A stretch of 64,000 bases of DNA. It comes from CAYMRL01 sp964473205. Lineage in GTDB: Bacteria > Deinococcota > Deinococci > Deinococcales > Trueperaceae. Both the position numbers and the translations under genes were made by a program. Below are positions 24,439-33,287 of the stretch, piece by piece. Numbering within the stretch: the stretch's first letter is position 1; each line of letters opens with the position of its first letter. The DNA is taken from positions 30,307 to 94,306 of the forward strand of contig CAYYOK010000003.1 of the NCBI GenBank assembly GCA_964473205.1, read 5' to 3'. Under the pieces are notes generated by a model. It was not told the origin of the DNA. It saw nothing but the letters and a program-made list of their open reading frames with translations, and ran no database searches.

Positions 24439-26028
24439 ATGATCGGACGCCTGAGTTCTCATAGGGTCCGGGCAGCGCGAGTAGCATCCGCGCTGTTCGG
24501 CGGGGTTCTACTGACTTTGGCGTACCTGGCGCCGTCCGTTCGTGCGCAAGAGGTCGATACCCGTCCCGATCTCAGGATCCGGCTTCAGTTCGCGCGGCCT
24601 GGGGGGATCTACGACCCCGCCCAATGGCGCTATACGTCCGATGGCTGGGTATACCCTGCGCTGTTCAATCAGCTGGTTCGCAAGGTTCCCGGGACCGGTG
24701 GCGACCTGGAGCCTGATCTCGCCCAGTCCTGGGAGATCTCGCCAGACGGCACCGTGTACACGTTCCACCTTCGTCGAGGCGTGGAGTTCCATCGCGGCTA
24801 CGGACAGCTGACCGCCGACGATGTGGTCTTCTCCCTGATGCGTCAGATCGAGGACCCTGATGCAACGTTCCATGCGACCTATCGGAACGTCCGGGAGGTT
24901 CTAGCCATCGACCCTTATACGGTTAGCATCGTCCTCTCGGAGCCTCAGCCGTCCTTCTTGTTGGCCGCACTGACCAATCCCAACGGAGCGGGTTTCATCG
25001 TTTCTCGCAGGGCGGTAGAGGAGTTGGGTGCCGACTTCGCCTCGCGCCCTGTCGGCACCGGGCCGTACGTCCTGGAGGGCCTGACGGCCACCGACGAGGT
25101 CATCTTGGTAAGCCATGACGAGTACTTCTCTGGCCGACCGAGCGCGAAGTCCATCACCTTCGTGCACGTGGCGGAGGAGGCGGTTGCAGCCGCGGCGTTA
25201 CTGAGCGGGGAGCTCCAGGCCATCTACACACGAGGCAACCCGGAGGTCGCGCAGCAGTTACTGGACTCGCCAGCGGTGCAGGCGCGCACCGTCGTCGAGT
25301 ACTACAACATCATGCATATCGCCATCAGTCCAAGCTTCGAGGCGGCGAACGACGCAAGGGTGCGCCACGCGCTTGCCTACGCCTTGGACAAGAGCGTTAT
25401 CTCGCTACTGCTTCCCGGCCTGGACGAGCCGGCGCACGTACTACGCCCTGAGCAGCTGACGGGCGGTACCAGTGAGACCACGCAATACGGCTACGAGCCC
25501 GACAGGGCGCGGGAGTTGTTGCGACAGGCTGGGCAAGAGGGATTGAGACTGAACCTCATGTTCCAAACGCGGGAGCCCGAGGCGACTATCGCCCAGTGGC
25601 TCGCAGAGAGCTGGGGCGCCATCGGGATCACCGTGACCTTGGAAGGTGCAGAGGCGACCACCGCACACGACAGGCGCACTACAGGCGACTTCGAAGTGAC
25701 TTTCATGGCCACTTCGCGCGACGGAGATCCGGACTACTTCTTCACCGATGTGCTCCACTCCGCCTCGATCGGACCGGGCGGCTCGAACTACTCGGGCTAC
25801 TCCGCCGTCGACGACTTGATAGAAGAGGCCCGCTATGAGCTTGACGCCGATCGGCGGCAAGAGTTGTATAGCGAGATTCAGAGGCGAGTCATGGACGACC
25901 TGCCCGTCATACCGCTGCTGTTCCGCGCCTACGTCGCTGCTTGGAGAGAGCCGATAGAAGGTCTCGTGCCGGACAGCACGATCCAGTTCTGGCCGCACAC
26001 GATATCCGTCGTCACAGAGTCGCGATGA
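24439..26028 (+). CDS. ABC transporter family-5 solute-binding protein (SBP4)
   Basis: Protein of 529 aa with signal peptide (VASALFGGVLLTLAYLAPSVRA|Q) and GGGAGG upstream of the ATG. It belongs to the main subgroup (PGGIYDPAQWRYTSDGWVYP) with the signature FHRGYGQLTADDVVFSL. It ends IQFWPHTISVV rather than in the NNNFWGE tail of SBP1, 5, 6 and 8, and resembles SBP9 in IYTRGNPEVAQQLL. Its stop overlaps the start of the amidase gene (ATGA), so receptor and amidase are translationally coupled, suggesting that the imported ligand is an amide. Confidence 0.92.
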   Translation: MIGRLSSHRVRAARVASALFGGVLLTLAYLAPSVRAQEVDTRPDLRIRLQFARPGGIYDPAQWRYTSDGWVYPALFNQLVRKVPGTGGDLEPDLAQSWEISPDGTVYTFHLRRGVEFHRGYGQLTADDVVFSLMRQIEDPDATFHATYRNVREVLAIDPYTVSIVLSEPQPSFLLAALTNPNGAGFIVSRRAVEELGADFASRPVGTGPYVLEGLTATDEVILVSHDEYFSGRPSAKSITFVHVAEEAVAAAALLSGELQAIYTRGNPEVAQQLLDSPAVQARTVVEYYNIMHIAISPSFEAANDARVRHALAYALDKSVISLLLPGLDEPAHVLRPEQLTGGTSETTQYGYEPDRARELLRQAGQEGLRLNLMFQTREPEATIAQWLAESWGAIGITVTLEGAEATTAHDRRTTGDFEVTFMATSRDGDPDYFFTDVLHSASIGPGGSNYSGYSAVDDLIEEARYELDADRRQELYSEIQRRVMDDLPVIPLLFRAYVAAWREPIEGLVPDSTIQFWPHTISVVTESR

Positions 26029-27500
26029 GCGGCGGCGCTGATGGCACTGGGCGAGCGTCGCCAGCGCATCCTGCTGACCGAGAGAGGCCTTCGACCGCGG
26101 TCGAAGGCGACGAACGGCTCGACTATTCGTCGTTGACTGCCGTTGGCAAGGCCATACGCGAAGGTACCATCACGCCCAGCGCGTTGGTGGAGAGACAGTT
26201 ACTGCGAGCGGAGCGGGTGGGATCCGCTCTCAACTGCTTCGTTACTGTCACTCCGGAAGCTGCTTTAGAACGCGCCGCGGAGCTCGACCGAAAGGCAAGC
26301 GAAGGAGACTATCTCGGCCCGCTTCACGGCGTGCCGGTGACGATCAAGGACAACGTCGGGTGTGCTGGGGTGCGTACTACGGCCGCTTCCAGGGTACTAG
26401 CCGATTGGGTGCCCTCCGCCGACTCGCCTGCGGTTCAGCGTCTAAAGAGCGCTGGCGCGGTGATACTGGGCAAGACCAATCTCTCCGAGTTCGCTTTCGG
26501 CTCGACCCACCCCGACTTCGGAGACGTGCTGAACCCTTGGGATCGGTCGCTCTCCACAGGTGGATCTTCGAGTGGATCTGCCGCTGCTCTGGCTGCTGGC
26601 ATAGGTTACGCCTCCATAGGAACAGACACAGGCGGGTCGATACGAATCCCTTCATCTTTGTGCGGCTTGGTCGGCCTTAAGCCCACGTTCGGTTTGGTGG
26701 AGTCCGCAGGCATCGTGCCTATCAGTCTAGAGCTCGATCACGTCGGGCCCATGGCTCGTACGGTCGAGGACGTGGCGATGGTGCTTGACGTGATCGCCCG
26801 CTCCGACTGGTCAGGCCGCGCCGGTCTGGCGAAGATGGATGAGTCGGGCCTCAGAGGCCTACGTCTCGGCGTTCTACCCGATCATGAGCTCGAAGGCGTT
26901 CATCCGGACGCTCTGGTCGGCATGAAGCAAGCGCGGGAAGCGCTGGTCGCTCTCGGTTGCGAGCCCAGGCCCGTCACGATCCCCGACCGCGCAGCAGCCC
27001 GGTCGGCCATGTGGACGCTGGCGGCGGTCGAGCTACTCGTCGATCAGGAGCAGAACATGACTCGGCTGGACGACTTCGGCGAGGGCATGCGCGCGGCGTT
27101 GGACCGGGCGTCCAAGACCGACGCCAGCACGTATCTGAAAGCTCGTCGAACGCGGGAAGACCTTAGGGCTGCTCTCGACCTGACGTTCGAGGAGGTGGAT
27201 CTCCTACTGACCCCGGCGGTTCCAGTAGTGGCCCACCCCTTCGAGCAACGACCTGCCCTCCGCGACGCCAGGCAGGCCTACACGACCCTGTTCAATCTGA
27301 CCGGCAACCCGGCGTTGGTACTGCCAGTGGTCATCAGCCGAGAGAACCTGCCGCTCGGGGTTCAGCTAATAGGTCGGCGGTTCTCGGACGACCTAGTGCT
27401 GAGAGCCGGGCTGGCTATCGAGAGATCGCTAGGGTCCATCTGGAACCGTCAAGACGTGCTTGCCAGGTTGAAGGCATCGATCTCCGCGATCCTCGCTTGA
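26025..27500 (+). CDS. Amidase (amidase signature family, GatA-like)
   Basis: Protein of 491 aa. The Ser-cisSer-Lys triad is visible: Lys in VTIKDNVGCAG, cis-Ser in STGGSSSGSAAALAAG and nucleophile Ser in GTDTGGSIRIPSS. The first 35 residues are polar and poorly conserved. The start at ATG 26025 overlaps the SBP4 stop. No gatB or gatC is nearby, so a catabolic amidase is much more likely than the tRNA amidotransferase. It probably hydrolyses an imported amide to an acid plus ammonia or amine. Confidence 0.93.
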   Translation: MSGGADGTGRASPAHPADRERPSTAVEGDERLDYSSLTAVGKAIREGTITPSALVERQLLRAERVGSALNCFVTVTPEAALERAAELDRKASEGDYLGPLHGVPVTIKDNVGCAGVRTTAASRVLADWVPSADSPAVQRLKSAGAVILGKTNLSEFAFGSTHPDFGDVLNPWDRSLSTGGSSSGSAAALAAGIGYASIGTDTGGSIRIPSSLCGLVGLKPTFGLVESAGIVPISLELDHVGPMARTVEDVAMVLDVIARSDWSGRAGLAKMDESGLRGLRLGVLPDHELEGVHPDALVGMKQAREALVALGCEPRPVTIPDRAAARSAMWTLAAVELLVDQEQNMTRLDDFGEGMRAALDRASKTDASTYLKARRTREDLRAALDLTFEEVDLLLTPAVPVVAHPFEQRPALRDARQAYTTLFNLTGNPALVLPVVISRENLPLGVQLIGRRFSDDLVLRAGLAIERSLGSIWNRQDVLARLKASISAILA

Positions 27501-27552
27501 CCTCGCCACACGTACGGACTCGTCTGATTCGCCCGGCTCTCTAGCCCCGATC

Positions 27553-27562
27553 AAGGAGGTGA
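27553..27562 (+). other. Orphan perfect Shine-Dalgarno sequence
   Basis: AAGGAGGTGA is complementary to the 16S 3' end but has no ATG or GTG at proper distance. The nearest start is TTG 27576, opening a frame that overlaps the next gene out of phase. It may be a remnant of a lost start. Confidence 0.35.
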
Positions 27563-27654
27563 GACCGAACGAGCGTTGCCGCCTGACCGCGTCCGTGAGA
27601 CGCGGTTCCGAACGTTAGGTTCGCATGTCAGTACTCGACACTGGAGATACCAAT

Positions 27655-29217
27655 ATGAGCCAGCTACGCAGAGATCCGCACCTCATCGCAGTTCGCCGGA
27701 GCCTTACAGCCGCTTCGCTTTTGGTCGTTCTGACGCTGCCCTTCGCCTCAGCTCAGGCCGACCTCGCCTCTCGTCCCGACATCCGTGCTCGCCTCCACTT
27801 CGCCGTCGCGGGCGGAGTCTACGATCCGGCCTTATGGCGCTACACCTCGGATCAGTTCGTCCTACCTAACCTTTATAGCTGGTTGGTGCGCTGGGTTCCA
27901 GGATCGGGCGGGTACGAGCTCGAGCCGGACCTTGCCGAGAGGTGGGTGATCTCCGAAGACGGTCTCACCTACACGTTCCATCTCCGCGAGGGAGTCCAGT
28001 TCCATCATGGATACGGAGAGCTTACGGCCGAGGATGTGGTTTTCACCTTCACTCGTCAGATGGAAGACGAGTCCATGAGCTACTACTCGGCTCTCGAGGA
28101 GATATCAGGCATTCGAGCCATCGATGACCAAACGGTCGAGATAACCCTGGATGTGCCGAACATGGCTTTTCTCTCGACCATCATCGGGCACATTCCCGGG
28201 TACATAGTCTCCAAGCGCGCGGTTGAGGAGCTAGGCGAAGCTTTCGCGATGAGGCCAGTGGGCACGGGCCCGTTCCAGTTCATCGAGCTGACCAGCGGCG
28301 GAGAAGTCGTGCTCGAGTCGTTCGACGACTACTGGCGCGGCCCGAGACCGATCAGAAGGCTTACGTTCGCGCATGTGGGCGAAGAGCAGATCGCTGTCGC
28401 CGCCCTCCGCAGTAACGAGCTACAGATCATCTGGACTCGCGGTAATCCAGAAGCCGTAGCTGCGCTAGAAGCGGATCCGGACATACAAACCGAGACCATT
28501 AGTAGGCCGACATCGGTCCGCCACGTGGCGTTCAACCCCAACTTCGAACCGGCTCAGAACGTTCTCGTGAGGCGCGCCCTCTCCCACGCGATAGATCGGG
28601 ACCTGATCAGGCTGGCCCTTCCAGGCCTAGAGGTGCCCGCAGACGTCTTCTTCGCGCTGGATACTCAAGAGGTGACGAGTCATGCCTTCGATCCTGATCT
28701 AGCGCGGGCTCTGCTTGCCGAAGCCGGTTATCCCAACGGCTTCTCGGTCACGATCATGTTCCAGTCCCGCTCTCCCGAAGACATCCTGGCGGAGATAGTG
28801 CGCAGCGCCTGGGAGGATATCGGGCTAGACGCGCAGTTGGAGGCAATGGAGGCAACAGCGGCCCACGACCGGCGCAACTCCTTCGACTTCGATGTCACCA
28901 TCCTCTCTGTTGGTCGTCCGGCAGATCCCGACCTGCTCTTCAGGGACTTCTTCCTGTCCACCTCACGCCCCCCGGGTGCCTCGAACTATTTCGGCTATGA
29001 CGCGATCGACGATCTGATCCTCGAAGGTCGGCGGATCAGCGATCCCGTGCGGCGCAGCCAGATCTATCACGAGGCTCACGAACAGGTCATGCGGGACCTG
29101 CCCATCATTCCGCTCTCGTTTCAGGCGTTCACCGTCGCCTGGCGCGCACCGGTCACCGGCATGGCCCACGGCCAGAACAACAACTTCTGGGGCGAGACGA
29201 TCGAGATCTCGCGCTAG
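27655..29217 (+). CDS. ABC transporter family-5 solute-binding protein (SBP5)
   Basis: Protein of 520 aa from ATG 27655, which has GGAGA upstream. An in-frame ATG at 27625 would add ten polar residues. Signal peptide core is AASLLVVLTLPFASAQA. The sequence is main subgroup: GGVYDPALWRYTSDQFVLPN, FHHGYGELTAEDVVFTF and the tail MAHGQNNNFWGETIEI. The last is shared almost exactly with SBP6 and SBP8, marking these three as close relatives. There is no separate operator, so it is probably read from the SBP4 promoter together with the amidase and the following CMD-fold gene. Confidence 0.92.
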   Translation: MSQLRRDPHLIAVRRSLTAASLLVVLTLPFASAQADLASRPDIRARLHFAVAGGVYDPALWRYTSDQFVLPNLYSWLVRWVPGSGGYELEPDLAERWVISEDGLTYTFHLREGVQFHHGYGELTAEDVVFTFTRQMEDESMSYYSALEEISGIRAIDDQTVEITLDVPNMAFLSTIIGHIPGYIVSKRAVEELGEAFAMRPVGTGPFQFIELTSGGEVVLESFDDYWRGPRPIRRLTFAHVGEEQIAVAALRSNELQIIWTRGNPEAVAALEADPDIQTETISRPTSVRHVAFNPNFEPAQNVLVRRALSHAIDRDLIRLALPGLEVPADVFFALDTQEVTSHAFDPDLARALLAEAGYPNGFSVTIMFQSRSPEDILAEIVRSAWEDIGLDAQLEAMEATAAHDRRNSFDFDVTILSVGRPADPDLLFRDFFLSTSRPPGASNYFGYDAIDDLILEGRRISDPVRRSQIYHEAHEQVMRDLPIIPLSFQAFTVAWRAPVTGMAHGQNNNFWGETIEISR

Positions 29218-29347
29218 TGGTAGGGAGGATGGTCAGGAAGGGTCAGTACGGTTCAAAGGGATGATGGCGTTCCCCTCATTCGAGACGGTAGACATCGCGC
29301 TCTTACCCGGCACCAAACAGGTGAACCGGAGTAGAAAGGAAGCTTAG

Positions 29348-29752
29348 GTGGACGCCCAGAACAGACCAAAGTCAGACGCGCTGCGAGATGAGATCTATAG
29401 CTACTTCGAAGATGCGATGGGCGGAGCTCCCAAGAGCATTCCTTTCCTCGAGAAGTACAATCCGGCCGCCATGGAGGGCTTCTACCTCCTTCGCAAAGCT
29501 ACGCTCCGAGAGCCCCCCGAAGGCACGCTCAGCAAGAAGACGCAGGAGTTGATCATCATCGCCGTCGAGGCGGCGTTGAAGATGGATCCAGTCGGACACG
29601 CGAGAATCGCTGTGGACGCGGGCGCCACACCTCAGGAGATCCACGATGCAGTCGGAATCGTACTCTGGCTTGCCGGCATGCCCGCGTACCACCACGGTAT
29701 GCGCGCCGTCGAGGCGGCTGAAGAGCACCTGAAGCAGAAGTCGGCTTCCTGA
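29348..29752 (+). CDS. Carboxymuconolactone decarboxylase-fold protein (copy 1)
   Basis: Protein of 134 aa with the CMD/AhpD-like helical repeat: LSKKTQELIIIAVEAAL, then DPVGHARIAVDAGATPQEIHDAVG and AYHHGMRAV. The AhpD CxxC pair is absent (no cysteines at all), so a peroxidase-reductase role is unlikely. The conserved GH and HH suggest decarboxylase or hydrolase-like chemistry. GTG 29348 follows AAGGA. It is the last gene before a strong terminator and a near twin of the protein at 38635. Confidence 0.82.
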   Translation: MDAQNRPKSDALRDEIYSYFEDAMGGAPKSIPFLEKYNPAAMEGFYLLRKATLREPPEGTLSKKTQELIIIAVEAALKMDPVGHARIAVDAGATPQEIHDAVGIVLWLAGMPAYHHGMRAVEAAEEHLKQKSAS

Positions 29753-29780
29753 GCACATAGCGGATTTGCCCCGCGGCCTT

Positions 29781-29825
29781 ACAGGGAGGGCGGTGACTCT
29801 GACCGAGAGTCACCGCTCTCCCTGT
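29781..29825. terminator. Long bidirectional hairpin terminator
   Basis: ACAGGGAG-g-GCGGTGACTCT / AGAGTCACCGC-t-CTCCCTGT, a stem of about 20 bp with one mismatch and a 5 nt loop. It lies between the convergent CMD copy 1 and aldehyde dehydrogenase genes. Confidence 0.85.
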
Positions 29826-29866
29826 AGAACGTGCTCAGCCTCGACTCTTCAACGGCGTTCTCGTGC

Positions 29867-31336
29867 TCAAAGCATGACGTTGACCGACTTCACCTGCGTG
29901 AAGCTCATCATCTCATCGAGGTCGTTCTGCCTTCCGAGGCCGCTGTTCTTGTAGCCACCGAAGGGCATTCCCTTCCAACGGCTGACGCCGTTCACGGTCA
30001 CGGTGCCGGCTTCGATGCCGTGCGCCGTCCGGAGCGCCAGCGAGAGGTCCCGAGTCCAGATACTTGCGGTAAGGCCGTACTGGCTGTCGTTCGCGATCCT
30101 CAGCATCTCCTCCGGCTCGGTCCAGGTCAGGACCGACATCACCGGACCGAAGATCTCCTCGGACGCGATCGTCATCTCCGGAGTTACCTCGTCGAACAGG
30201 GTGGGCTCGACGAAGGCGCCGGCCTTCAGAGCCTCTTCGTTCGGCGGTTCTCCACCGTGCTGCAACCTCGCCCCCTGCTCGACACCCGAGCGGATGAAAC
30301 CGAGTACCCGCGCCTGATGCTCGCGCGTCACCAGCGGTCCCATGTCGGTGTCCTCTTCGGTCGGCACGCCAAGACGGATGCGCGCCAGCTCGCGCTTCAA
30401 CCCTTCGACCAGCGCCGGCTGAACGTCTCGGTGAGCGAGCACACGAGAGGTCGATCCGCATGACTGCCCCTGACATTTCGTCAGGTTCATACCGTCGATG
30501 ACTCCGCGAGCTGCCTTCTCGACATCGGCGTCCGGGAACACGATCAACGGGTTCTTGCCGCCCAACTCGAGCGTCACGTGCTTGACAACGTCGCCGGCGG
30601 CGGCGTCTCTGAGGATCGCCCTGCCAGTGCCAAGGCTTCCGGTGAACTGGATGCGGCGGACCAGTGGGTGCCGAACCAGGGCCGACCCCGCCTCGGCGCC
30701 GCCAGTGACGATGTTCACGACGCCGTCAGGCAGGATCTCCGAGACGATCTCGCCTAGCACCAGCGCCGAGAGCGGTGTCTGTGGTGCCGGCTTCAGAACC
30801 AGCGCATTGCCGGTGCCGAGTATGGCGCCCAGGCTGCCGGCAGCGAACAGGAACGGATGGTTGAAGGCCAGTATCCTGGCTACGACCCCGTAAGGCTCGC
30901 GCCTCGTGTAGTGCAGGTTGGCGCTGGTCGCCGGCACGGTGGTGCCTCGGACCTCGAGCACGAGGCCCGCGTAATACTCGAGAGAGCTGGCTGACCTCAG
31001 TACGTCCTCGCGCATCGCCTTGAGCGGGTTGCCGCAATCGAGCGAGTCCAGGTACGCGAGTTCCTCGGCCCTGCTCCTGATGCGGCCGGCTATCTCGGTG
31101 AGCAAAGCGGCTCGTTCGCGCGCGTCGACGCGCGCCCACGTCTTCGAGCTGGCATGAGCGGCTCGAACCGCGCGGTCCACGTCCGAAGGCGATGCGGACG
31201 GCACCTTGGCGAGCACCTCACCAGTGGTCGGATCGATCGACTCCAACTCTGCGCCGGTGCTCGACCCCGACCACTCGCCGCCGATCAACATCAGCGGGGA
31301 GTCTGGAAAGGTGAAAGGTCTATCTGAAGTGCGCAT
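29867..31336 (-). CDS. NAD(P)-dependent aldehyde dehydrogenase (ALDH1)
   Basis: Protein of 489 aa. Catalytic residues are in place: Glu in VTLELGGKNPLIVFPDA near residue 250, nucleophilic Cys in GQSCGSTSRVLAH near 287 and Asn in AFNHPFLFAAG. The cofactor loop is FTGSLGTGRAIL, and the C-terminal motif MPFGGYKNSGLGRQND is typical. It oxidises an aldehyde to the acid, and the substrate is unknown. It lies 18 bp after a ThDP enzyme, which may make the aldehyde by decarboxylating a 2-oxo acid. That pairing is an inference from adjacency. Confidence 0.93.
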   Translation of the reverse strand: MRTSDRPFTFPDSPLMLIGGEWSGSSTGAELESIDPTTGEVLAKVPSASPSDVDRAVRAAHASSKTWARVDARERAALLTEIAGRIRSRAEELAYLDSLDCGNPLKAMREDVLRSASSLEYYAGLVLEVRGTTVPATSANLHYTRREPYGVVARILAFNHPFLFAAGSLGAILGTGNALVLKPAPQTPLSALVLGEIVSEILPDGVVNIVTGGAEAGSALVRHPLVRRIQFTGSLGTGRAILRDAAAGDVVKHVTLELGGKNPLIVFPDADVEKAARGVIDGMNLTKCQGQSCGSTSRVLAHRDVQPALVEGLKRELARIRLGVPTEEDTDMGPLVTREHQARVLGFIRSGVEQGARLQHGGEPPNEEALKAGAFVEPTLFDEVTPEMTIASEEIFGPVMSVLTWTEPEEMLRIANDSQYGLTASIWTRDLSLALRTAHGIEAGTVTVNGVSRWKGMPFGGYKNSGLGRQNDLDEMMSFTQVKSVNVML

Positions 31337-31354
31337 TGACTGATCGACCCGCTC

Positions 31355-33187
31355 TCATCGCGGTTGCGTCACGACATCGATCAAGGCGGGCAGCCGCTTG
31401 GTCTTCACGTAGTCGCGAGCTTCGCGCAAAGCCGGCAGCAAAGCCTCGGGCTTCTCTACCGGACCGAACCCCCGTACTCCCATCGATTCGGCCATCTTCG
31501 CGTAGTCGATGGTTGGATTCTCTATTCGAATCCCGACGGTCTTGTTGCTGACTGGCCGGTTGCGTGTCTTTGCGACCAGCTCTTGATGGATCTCATCCGT
31601 GTAGTAGGAGCGGTTGTTGAACATGACCGTCAGCAGCGGGATCTCGTGGTGAGCGGCGGTCCACAACGCATTGGGCGTGTACATGAAGTCCCCATCGCCT
31701 TGCAGGTTTATGCAGATCTTCCCTGTCGCCTGGTGATGGAGGGCCGCTCCAAGGCTTGCGCCCACGCCGTAACCGAGCCCTCCGCCACCACTCGGACCGA
31801 GGTACTGCCTGGGATGCTCGATCTTCCAGAGGCGTTTCACCCAGTCGGCCAGCGTGCCGTTGGTGAGCACCCACTCCTCGTCTTCCATCACCGACCAGAG
31901 GTCCGCAGCCAGGCGAGACACGGCGATGGGATGTTGATCGCGCTGCGCCCGCGCCTGCTCGCGCCACGCTGTCCGACGTCGCTCGTGTAGACCGCTGACC
32001 TTGACTCTACGGCTCTCGATCGCCTCGGTGCCCTCCGCCCCGAGCTCGCGTACCGCAGCTCGAAGCCTATCGAGGAGCTCAGGGAGGAACTCCCCAGTGT
32101 CAGCGGAGATGTTGACGGCAACGGGGTACAGCTTCTGATAGTCGGCCACGAAGCCGCTGGCGAGGAAGTGGTCGAGTCCCACTGTCACGATCTTGGTGCC
32201 CGGCTGCAACACCGTACGAGACTCCCTCGTGCTCCGGTCCGTCACCGAGAGCGCGCCGAACAGGTCCTTGACATCGAGTGCCAGCACCAGATCGCTCTCG
32301 GGCAAGACGACCTGCTCCTCGCCCATCACGTTCATCGGGTGGGTCGTAGGCAGGTTGAACCGGTTGCCGATGTCGATCACCGGGAGCGCCAGGAGGTCAG
32401 CCAGCTCTATCAGCCAGCCGACCGCGTTCTCGTTGCGACCGGTGTGATCAGCCAGCACCACCGGGTTCTTCGCGGCGAGCAGGTCGCTTACCAGCTCGTC
32501 GAGGAGGCGGGCGGGTGCCTGGACGGGAGAAGGCGCGGTGTATGCAGCGGCGGCTGGGACTGGCAGATCCTCATCGATCACCGCCTCCTGCAGGTCAGTG
32601 TCGATGCAGACATAGACGGGCCCCTGCGGGAGGGTACTGGCGATGAGGCTGCCGCGAATCATCGCCTCGGCCGCAGCCGGAAGGCTGGCTGGTTGATCGT
32701 CCCACTTCACGAAGTCTCGGATCAAGTTTCCCTGGACCAAGGCGGTGTGGTTCCAGTCGATCCTGGGGCGCCTGTGCTCAGCGTCCATCGGCCCGCCGCC
32801 GCCGATCAGAAGCATGGGAACCCGGTCCACCCAGGCATTGAAGATAGCCATGGATGCGTGCTGCAAGCCGACGATGTTGTGGATCATGCTGGCCATGACC
32901 TTGCCGGAGGCCTTAGCGTAGCCTTGGGCCATGGCTACGGCGATCTCTTCGTGCGCGCACAAGATCAGCTTGGGAGCGCCGCGACCCCCGTGGTTCACGA
33001 GCGAGTCGTGCAAGCCGCGCAACGACGCTCCAGGGTTGAGCGTCACGAACTCGATCCCGAGGTCGTTCAGTACGTCTACTATGTAGTCCGAGCCGAAGCG
33101 GAGGCTCTCAGCCTTATCCCCCGCACCGAGCGGCTCGGTTGGTCCAGCCTCGGACCCTTCTCCTTCTCCAATTGCCTTCACATCCAC
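31355..33187 (-). CDS. Thiamine diphosphate-dependent decarboxylase/lyase (acetolactate synthase-like)
   Basis: Protein of 610 aa with the three-domain ThDP layout. The PYR domain has the catalytic Glu in LILCAHEEIAVAMAQGYAK near residue 80. The middle domain runs about 220-370. The PP domain has the Mg/ThDP motif INLQGDGDFMYTPNALWTAA...FNNRSY near residue 490. It probably decarboxylates a 2-oxo acid (benzoylformate or oxalyl-CoA decarboxylase and acetolactate synthase are relatives). The GTG start has GAGAGGAG about 10 nt upstream. It is the only unit of the island whose upstream region (33188-33287) has no clear tandem operator. Confidence 0.88.
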   Translation of the reverse strand: MDVKAIGEGEGSEAGPTEPLGAGDKAESLRFGSDYIVDVLNDLGIEFVTLNPGASLRGLHDSLVNHGGRGAPKLILCAHEEIAVAMAQGYAKASGKVMASMIHNIVGLQHASMAIFNAWVDRVPMLLIGGGGPMDAEHRRPRIDWNHTALVQGNLIRDFVKWDDQPASLPAAAEAMIRGSLIASTLPQGPVYVCIDTDLQEAVIDEDLPVPAAAAYTAPSPVQAPARLLDELVSDLLAAKNPVVLADHTGRNENAVGWLIELADLLALPVIDIGNRFNLPTTHPMNVMGEEQVVLPESDLVLALDVKDLFGALSVTDRSTRESRTVLQPGTKIVTVGLDHFLASGFVADYQKLYPVAVNISADTGEFLPELLDRLRAAVRELGAEGTEAIESRRVKVSGLHERRRTAWREQARAQRDQHPIAVSRLAADLWSVMEDEEWVLTNGTLADWVKRLWKIEHPRQYLGPSGGGGLGYGVGASLGAALHHQATGKICINLQGDGDFMYTPNALWTAAHHEIPLLTVMFNNRSYYTDEIHQELVAKTRNRPVSNKTVGIRIENPTIDYAKMAESMGVRGFGPVEKPEALLPALREARDYVKTKRLPALIDVVTQPR

Positions 33188-33219
33188 GGGTACGTGGCTC
33201 CTCTCTCGACGAACGGCTG

Positions 33220-33254
33220 GTGGAGGACGCTCCGAAGTAGGGAGCGTCCTCCAC
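33220..33254 (-). terminator. Hairpin terminator after SBP6
   Basis: GTGGAGGACGCTCC-gaagtag-GGAGCGTCCTCCAC, a perfect 14 bp stem, 33 bp beyond the SBP6 stop and just upstream of the ThDP enzyme gene. It separates the two minus-strand units or attenuates read-through between them. Confidence 0.75.
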
Positions 33255-33287
33255 GGGCATAGAGGTGGATCTTGGAGCTCCTTGGCG

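Noticed and set aside
24649..24654. GTATAC inside the SBP4 coding sequence
   Set aside because: Lies within conserved coding sequence as a single copy without a second half at 10 bp.
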